Part shown: in pieces, positions 59,289 through 64,000 of the stretch
Position numbering within the stretch: position 1 is the stretch's first letter
How the letters are laid out: each line of letters begins with the position of its first letter
Source: Bacillota bacterium
GTDB taxonomy: Bacteria > Bacillota > Clostridia > Acetivibrionales > JAFADI01
Direction of reading: 5' to 3'
Assembly (NCBI GenBank): GCA_023424965.1
Contig: JAFADI010000137.1
Coordinates: forward strand, 11,926 to 75,925
Length of the DNA stretch: 64,000 bases
Translations under genes and position numbers: made by a program
Notes under the pieces: model-generated
The model's input: only the letters and a program-made list of their open reading frames with translations
Told to the model about the DNA's origin: nothing
The model's database searches: none

Positions 59289-61214
59289 ATGGGCCGGAGA
59301 AGGTTGAAAAGAGCCTATATAAAAGTATTGAAGAGAATAAAATTCGGAAATATGGCTCTTCGCAAGAAGATGTTATTTGTTCATATCCTGCTGCTGATCA
59401 TTCCCTTGCTGCTGTTGTACTACTATGTCATCGGCATATATATCGACGGCAAAAAGGATGAAGTAATAAATTCCATCAGTCAGGTGAACCACATTGCCAT
59501 GTCCAATATCGACAACTACATCCAGCAGATTCAGGAACTCACAAAACAGCCGCTGTATGACAAGTACGTGCTTTCCACCCTGATTGAAAATGACAATTAC
59601 AAACAGGAATTCAACCAATTGATGGAGAAAACCCAGAACAGCACCGCTGCTGTTGAAAGCAGCATTCACGGCAAGTCTGCCAATGGTTTTATCGAGGACG
59701 GGAGCAATTCCGTATCCTCTCTGGTAAACAGGATTATGGCCTTCAATTCCTACATACACTCCGTATTCATTGTGGACCTTGGCGGCAAATACATCTACCG
59801 GATTGTGGACAACGGGCTGGTGAAGCCTTATAGCCCTGCCAACGAGGAATGGTACAAAAGGTGTATGGAAATGAAGGGGAAGCCCATCATCGTCAGCAGC
59901 TTCAATTTTAACGAGTACATTGAAAAAAGAGGGGAAGCGTTTTTTGTTTTCTCTGTTGCCAGAGCCATAAAAAATCCTGCGTCCACAGAGATTATAGGGA
60001 CGATTATCATCAACATCAATGAGTCATACCTGGAAAGTGTGTGCTCCAGCATCCGGTCCGTGGAAGGAGAGAGAATCCTCATTCTGGATGCGGGGGACAA
60101 CATCGTATATGATTCCGTAAAAAGCAACATCGCGGGGAAGGCAGGCAGTGAAGCTTTTGATCTGGGAGGAATAAAGCAGTTGAATTTCGATAAAAAGTTC
60201 AATGACTTCCAATTCCAGATGAACAGGTATATCGTCTTATCGGCCAAATCAGGCATCACGGACTGGAGGCTCATAAGGCTTATCCCTGAAGACCGCCTGT
60301 ACAGCGATGTATGGATGATAAGGACACGGCTCACCGTACTGCTGATCCTGTTTGTCATGTTTTCGCTGGTGCTGTCCATTTCCATCGCTTATGGGGTTAC
60401 AAAGCCTTTAAACAAGCTCATCCGGACGATGAAAGCAATAGAAAAGGGGGACCTGTCCTTGCGGTTCAAGGTCAGGCACAAGGACGAGGTAGGGCAGTTG
60501 GGGCGCAGCTTTAACAAAATGATCAACAGGATTGACAATCTGGTGAACACGGTATATGTCTCGCGGCTGCGGAAGAGGGAGGCGGAGCTTCACGCCCTTC
60601 AGGCCCAGATCAATCCCCATTTTATTTACAATACCATGGAAGCAATCCGTATGATGGCCAAGCTGAACGGTGACAGCGATACGTCGGAAATGGCACTGAT
60701 TTTAGGTAAGCTCTTGAGGTACAGCATCAATATAAAAAATAAAATCGTAACGGTAAAAGAAGAGGTGGAACATCTAAAAAATTACCTCGTCATTCAAAAC
60801 TACAGGTTTGACAACAAATTTGAACTGATTTTAAATATTGCGGAAGAACTCTATGACATGAAGATTATAAAGCTGATCTTCCAGCCAGTGGTGGAAAATG
60901 CAATATATCACGGTCTGGAAACCTCCAGTCTGAACGGGGTAATAAGGATTGACGGTTATAAAACGGAAAATTCCGTCACTTTCGACATCGAGGACAATGG
61001 TGCCGGAATGACTGTCGAGGAACTGGAGGAACTGAACAGGAAGGTAAATGACTTTTCGGTGCCCGAAGGGAATCATGGGGGCATCGGGCTCCGGAATATC
61101 AACGAAAGGCTCAAGCTGCATTTTGGTGAGGAATACGGTCTGACAATCCTGAGCGGAGCTGTTGAAGGCACTACCGTGAGAATAAATTTGCCGAAGGAGA
61201 AAGGATATGCTTAA
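59289..61214 (+). CDS. YesM-type sensor histidine kinase
   Basis: A 641-residue membrane kinase. Membrane segments near 28-50 and 350-372 flank an extracytoplasmic sensor, followed by HAMP. The phospho-acceptor is His444 (AQINPHFIYNTME). The ATP-binding N-box is QPVVENAIYHGLE, with G-boxes EDNGAGM and GIGLRNINERL. AAAGGAG six bases before the ATG supports the start. It overlaps its regulator gene by eight bases. Placed within the mannoside-type locus, it probably senses the imported sugars. Confidence 0.93.
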   Translation: MGRRRLKRAYIKVLKRIKFGNMALRKKMLFVHILLLIIPLLLLYYYVIGIYIDGKKDEVINSISQVNHIAMSNIDNYIQQIQELTKQPLYDKYVLSTLIENDNYKQEFNQLMEKTQNSTAAVESSIHGKSANGFIEDGSNSVSSLVNRIMAFNSYIHSVFIVDLGGKYIYRIVDNGLVKPYSPANEEWYKRCMEMKGKPIIVSSFNFNEYIEKRGEAFFVFSVARAIKNPASTEIIGTIIININESYLESVCSSIRSVEGERILILDAGDNIVYDSVKSNIAGKAGSEAFDLGGIKQLNFDKKFNDFQFQMNRYIVLSAKSGITDWRLIRLIPEDRLYSDVWMIRTRLTVLLILFVMFSLVLSISIAYGVTKPLNKLIRTMKAIEKGDLSLRFKVRHKDEVGQLGRSFNKMINRIDNLVNTVYVSRLRKREAELHALQAQINPHFIYNTMEAIRMMAKLNGDSDTSEMALILGKLLRYSINIKNKIVTVKEEVEHLKNYLVIQNYRFDNKFELILNIAEELYDMKIIKLIFQPVVENAIYHGLETSSLNGVIRIDGYKTENSVTFDIEDNGAGMTVEELEELNRKVNDFSVPEGNHGGIGLRNINERLKLHFGEEYGLTILSGAVEGTTVRINLPKEKGYA

Positions 61215-62835
61215 AATTCTGGTGGTAGACGACGAAAGGCTTGTGAGAATGGGCCTGACGGAATTTATCAATGAAGAGGAAGGCTTTGAGGTAGTGGGCC
61301 AGGCGGTGGACGGCCTGGACGCCATCGAACAGGTGAGAATCCGGCAGCCCCATGTGGTCGTTACGGACATCAAAATGCCGAAGATGGATGGAAGAGAGCT
61401 GGTAAAGTATCTGCACACAAACCACCCGTCCATCCGGAAAATTGTTTTGAGCGGTTTTGAGGATTTTACTTACGTGCATGATACCATGAAAAACGGCGCC
61501 GTCGATTATCTTCTCAAACCCGTGGATGAAAAGGAGCTCATCGGACTGCTCAAAAGAATCAGGGAGGATATACGGACCGAAGAGGAGGTCAGAATAAACA
61601 ACCTCAGCCTTAAAATACAGTTGAACGAGAGTTTTTCTCATCTGAGGGACCGTTTTGTCTTCAACCTGCTCTCCGGCTGCAATTCCTCTGCGGAAGAAAT
61701 TCATAAGAAGCTAGACTGTTTCAATATAAAAACCGGTGTCAACCGCTACAGCGTGGTCATTGTGGGCATCAACAACTACAAATTTATTTGCAGGAATGAG
61801 GGGATGGAAGAGGCCAGGCTCAAGTCTTTTATTGTCAGGAATATTTCAGAGGAATTGATATCGAAGCACGCCGGATTTTTTTCCTGTTCCGAGGGCGGAG
61901 AACTGATGGCGGCCGTCGCACTGACGGAAGAGGACGAAAGCCGCCGGGAGAAAATGCTGGATGGCCTGCTGGATGAGATTTTCAGCAATCTCATGAAATA
62001 CACCAGGATCAGTTTTACTCTTGCGGTAGGGGAAGCCGTAGAAGGCATTCTGGAGATAAAGCAAAGCTATGACGGCGCTGCTGCAGCTTTAAGAAGCAGG
62101 TTCTACAGCAGGAGCCCGGCGGTTATAAAATTTAAGGACATGAAAGAGCATCCCTTTCATAGGATTGACAGTGGGATTTTTTATACCTTGATAGAAAAAT
62201 ATGAGAGCGCTTTCAACAACTGCATTAAGACGGGAAATCCCGGGAAGCTGAAAGCTTTACTGGAGGAGTTGTGTTCAAGGCTGAAGCAGTCGGGAATATA
62301 TCCCCAGGAGGCGGTGAAGCTCTTTGCCGACCTCCATACGAAGCTTGAATTGACCATTCCGGAGTTCAAGAAATCCCTCATGGAGATCTGCGAGCAGGAT
62401 TATTCCTATAGCAAAGAGCTTGAATTGTTCGACACACTGGAGGATATGCAGGTCTATACCAACACCCTGTATTCCCGGGTGGTGGAAAGGATTAATTCCA
62501 CGGCCTGCCGCAAGGACAAAAAGCTTGTGGAGGTTGTGAAGGAGTATGTGGAAAAGCACTACAGCGAGAATCTCACGTTGAACAAGATCGCAAATATTGC
62601 TTATGTCAACCCCAATTACTTCTGTGAGGTATTTAAAAACCAGACGGGTGAAAATTTCGTGGATTACCTGACAAGGGTTCGCATCGAAAAGGCGAAATCC
62701 CTGCTCCGGGATATAAGCATGAAAACCTATGAGATCAGCCGGTTGGTGGGGTATGAAAGCTCCGAGTATTTCAGCAAGGTGTTTAAAAAGCTTGTGGGGG
62801 TCACCCCCAGTGAATATAGAAATCTTAACGGATAA
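61207..62835 (+). CDS. YesN-type response regulator with AraC output domain
   Basis: A 542-residue regulator of the long YesN type. The receiver has the acidic pair DD (8-9), Asp54 (VVVTDIKMP), Ser in LSGFEDF and Lys in LLKPVD. A middle domain of about 280 residues precedes the AraC double HTH (TLNKIANIAYVNPNYFCEVFKNQTGENFVDYL ... ISRLVGYESSEYFSKVFKKLVGVTPSEYRN). It is coupled to the kinase by an eight-base overlap. Likely targets are the transporter and enzyme genes around it. Confidence 0.94.
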   Translation: MLKILVVDDERLVRMGLTEFINEEEGFEVVGQAVDGLDAIEQVRIRQPHVVVTDIKMPKMDGRELVKYLHTNHPSIRKIVLSGFEDFTYVHDTMKNGAVDYLLKPVDEKELIGLLKRIREDIRTEEEVRINNLSLKIQLNESFSHLRDRFVFNLLSGCNSSAEEIHKKLDCFNIKTGVNRYSVVIVGINNYKFICRNEGMEEARLKSFIVRNISEELISKHAGFFSCSEGGELMAAVALTEEDESRREKMLDGLLDEIFSNLMKYTRISFTLAVGEAVEGILEIKQSYDGAAAALRSRFYSRSPAVIKFKDMKEHPFHRIDSGIFYTLIEKYESAFNNCIKTGNPGKLKALLEELCSRLKQSGIYPQEAVKLFADLHTKLELTIPEFKKSLMEICEQDYSYSKELELFDTLEDMQVYTNTLYSRVVERINSTACRKDKKLVEVVKEYVEKHYSENLTLNKIANIAYVNPNYFCEVFKNQTGENFVDYLTRVRIEKAKSLLRDISMKTYEISRLVGYESSEYFSKVFKKLVGVTPSEYRNLNG

Positions 62836-62851
62836 CTTTAGGAGGATGAAC

Positions 62852-63817
62852 ATGATACAACAATATGACCTGCCGCTGGAAGAATTGCGGGAGTACAAGC
62901 CCCGCCCCACAAAACAGCCGGACTTTGACGGCTTCTGGCTGAAGACTCTGGAGGAACTGGCCGCTGTGCCTGTGGAGTACAGGCTCACCCCCTATCCCAG
63001 CTACCCTGCCAGAGGAATTAAAGTCTATGAAATCTCCTTCAGCGGATATAACAATGCCCATATTTGCGGCTACCTTGCCCTGCCCGATTCGCCGGGCCCC
63101 CATCCGGGCCTGGTAACCTACCACGGCTACAACTGGGGAGCTGAAGGCAATGTACATGACGCGGCAAACTGGGCTTTGCACGGCTATGCGACGTTACATA
63201 TGCTGGTGAGGGGCCAGCAGGGGGGCAGCACAGACAATGTGACAGCCTCCCACGGGCATACGGCGGGCTGGATGTCCAAGGGCATCCTTTCACCGGAGGA
63301 ATATTACTACAGGGCTGTATATATGGATGCGGTGAGAGCCGTGGAAGTGCTGGCCTCCATGGAGGAGGTGGACGGCAGCCGGATCGGCGTAACCGGGGGC
63401 AGCCAGGGCGGGGGCTTAACGCTTGCGGCAGCGGCGCTGTCCCGCATTCCCAGGGTTGCGGTGGCTGATTATCCCTACCTGTCGGATTTCAACCGGGCAA
63501 TTGATATCACTCCCCAGGGGCCGTACAACGAGTTGAACGAGTTTTTCAGGCGCTATTCCAGCCCTGAAATCGAGAGCAAAGCCAGAACCACACTGACCTA
63601 TTTCGATATGATCAACCTGGCCCCAAGAATTCAATGCCACACCCTCATTACCGTGGGACTGGTGGACGAGATCACTCCGCCCTCCACTATTTTTGCAGCG
63701 TATAACCATCTGGAGTGCCCGAAGGAAATTCTGGTCTTCCGCTATTTCGGCCACGAGCATATTCCCGCCGCCGTGGAGCCCAAGCTCAGAACCCTGATGA
63801 CATACCTGCAGGAGTAG
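62852..63817 (+). CDS. acetyl xylan esterase / cephalosporin-C deacetylase family protein
   Basis: A 321-residue alpha/beta-hydrolase of the AXE1 family (CE7), which removes acetyl groups from short oligosaccharides. The catalytic set is Ser184 (GGSQGG), Asp272 (GLVDEITPP) and a His in GHEH (301 or 303). The oxyanion region is YHGYNWG. The length is the usual one. AGGAGG precedes the ATG; an in-frame ATG at 62846 is too close to it. In this locus it may de-acetylate mannan or xylan oligosaccharides after import. Confidence 0.93.
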   Translation: MIQQYDLPLEELREYKPRPTKQPDFDGFWLKTLEELAAVPVEYRLTPYPSYPARGIKVYEISFSGYNNAHICGYLALPDSPGPHPGLVTYHGYNWGAEGNVHDAANWALHGYATLHMLVRGQQGGSTDNVTASHGHTAGWMSKGILSPEEYYYRAVYMDAVRAVEVLASMEEVDGSRIGVTGGSQGGGLTLAAAALSRIPRVAVADYPYLSDFNRAIDITPQGPYNELNEFFRRYSSPEIESKARTTLTYFDMINLAPRIQCHTLITVGLVDEITPPSTIFAAYNHLECPKEILVFRYFGHEHIPAAVEPKLRTLMTYLQE

Positions 63818-63839
63818 AAGCAGAGAGGATGAACGCACA

Positions 63840-64000
63840 TGGATATTTTCGACAGGCGCCTGGAATGCCTGAAAAAGCAATACAGGGAAGTGACCGGAAG
63901 GAAGAACCGCATTGCGGAACCCGGCAATGGAATATTCGAAAGGTACGCATATCCCGTTTTAACAAAGGAGCATGTGCCTCTTTACTGGAAGTATGACCTG
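63840..64000 (+). CDS. GH130-like beta-mannoside phosphorylase (3' end outside window)
   Basis: The first 53 codons of an ORF that runs off the window. After about 35 residues it reads FERYAYPVLTKEHVPLYWKYDL, which resembles the N-terminal part of GH130 phosphorylases (mannosyl-glucose or mannooligosaccharide phosphorylases). It would release mannose 1-phosphate from the product of the 2-epimerase encoded earlier. A GAGAGG stretch precedes the ATG. The family call rests on a short piece but fits the locus well. Confidence 0.7.

Noticed and set aside
63715..63996. Plus-strand frame crossing the end of the esterase gene
   Set aside because: The frame starting at 63840 has a ribosome site and a GH130-like sequence; the other frame does not.
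1..64000. tRNA, rRNA, prophage or insertion-sequence genes
   Set aside because: No transposase, integrase, phage or cloverleaf-like sequence was noticed on either strand; a covariance scan was not possible.

Overview
The window looks like a chromosomal segment of an endospore-forming, saccharolytic Clostridia-type Bacillota. This is inferred from a Spo0E-like gene, lipoprotein solute-binding proteins with Gram-positive style lipoboxes, repeated YesM/YesN-type two-component pairs, strong GGAGG ribosome sites, an Lsa-type ABC-F gene and a mannobiose-type epimerase/phosphorylase locus. Base composition is about half G+C by eye. No tRNA, rRNA, CRISPR array, phage or insertion-sequence gene was seen.

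Layout. (1) 1-4834: a MacB-like ABC exporter (ATPase cut by the window edge, FtsX-type permease, membrane-fusion protein) with a TetR regulator, closed by a long hairpin that overlaps the next promoter. (2) 4885-24600: carbohydrate import and catabolism. It holds a membrane AraC-type regulator with a solute-binding protein that has no permeases, a Gfo/Idh/MocA oxidoreductase with an AraC regulator, a YesM/YesN pair with a full ABC sugar transporter, and a second transporter co-directional with an IlvD/Edd-family dehydratase, a 2-hydroxyacid dehydrogenase and a DapA-family aldolase, which suggests non-phosphorylative sugar-acid breakdown. (3) 24697-25778: what looks like a decaying two-component system, with a response regulator lacking its DNA-binding domain and a 53-residue stump where a kinase would be. 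(4) 26202-36373: a signalling block with a kinase carrying a periplasmic binding-protein-like sensor, an AraC-type response regulator, a stand-alone receiver, a GGDEF-EAL protein and two chemoreceptors with a Spo0E-like gene wedged between them. (5) 36381-39244: a ROK protein and a KimA-like transporter on the minus strand. (6) 39566-43870: an IclR (KdgR-like) regulator, KDG/KDPG aldolase, sugar kinase, KduI and KduD, which together take unsaturated uronate products to pyruvate and glyceraldehyde 3-phosphate. A decayed piece of uronate isomerase lies antisense just downstream. (7) 44190-47631: an unrecognised lipoprotein, a phosphodiester-glycosidase-family protein behind a long repeat-bearing leader, and an unrecognised membrane-anchored protein. 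(8) 47652-54591: an Lsa-type ABC-F protein behind an attenuator-like leader with a two-codon upstream ORF, UppP, and a heterodimeric ABC exporter under a MarR regulator. (9) 54794-64000: a sugar ABC transporter, a cellobiose/mannobiose 2-epimerase-like protein, a YesM/YesN pair, an acetyl-xylan-esterase-family protein and the start of a GH130-like phosphorylase, which reads as a beta-mannooligosaccharide locus.

Striking non-coding structure: a 19-bp identical block upstream of two different solute-binding-protein genes; unrelated strong stem-loops in all three binding-protein/permease gaps; a KdgR-type box; paired MarR-type operators; a 26-bp perfect palindrome; and the ABC-F leader. The most unusual gene arrangement is the signalling block of region 4. 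All functional calls come from reading motifs and context. No database search was run.
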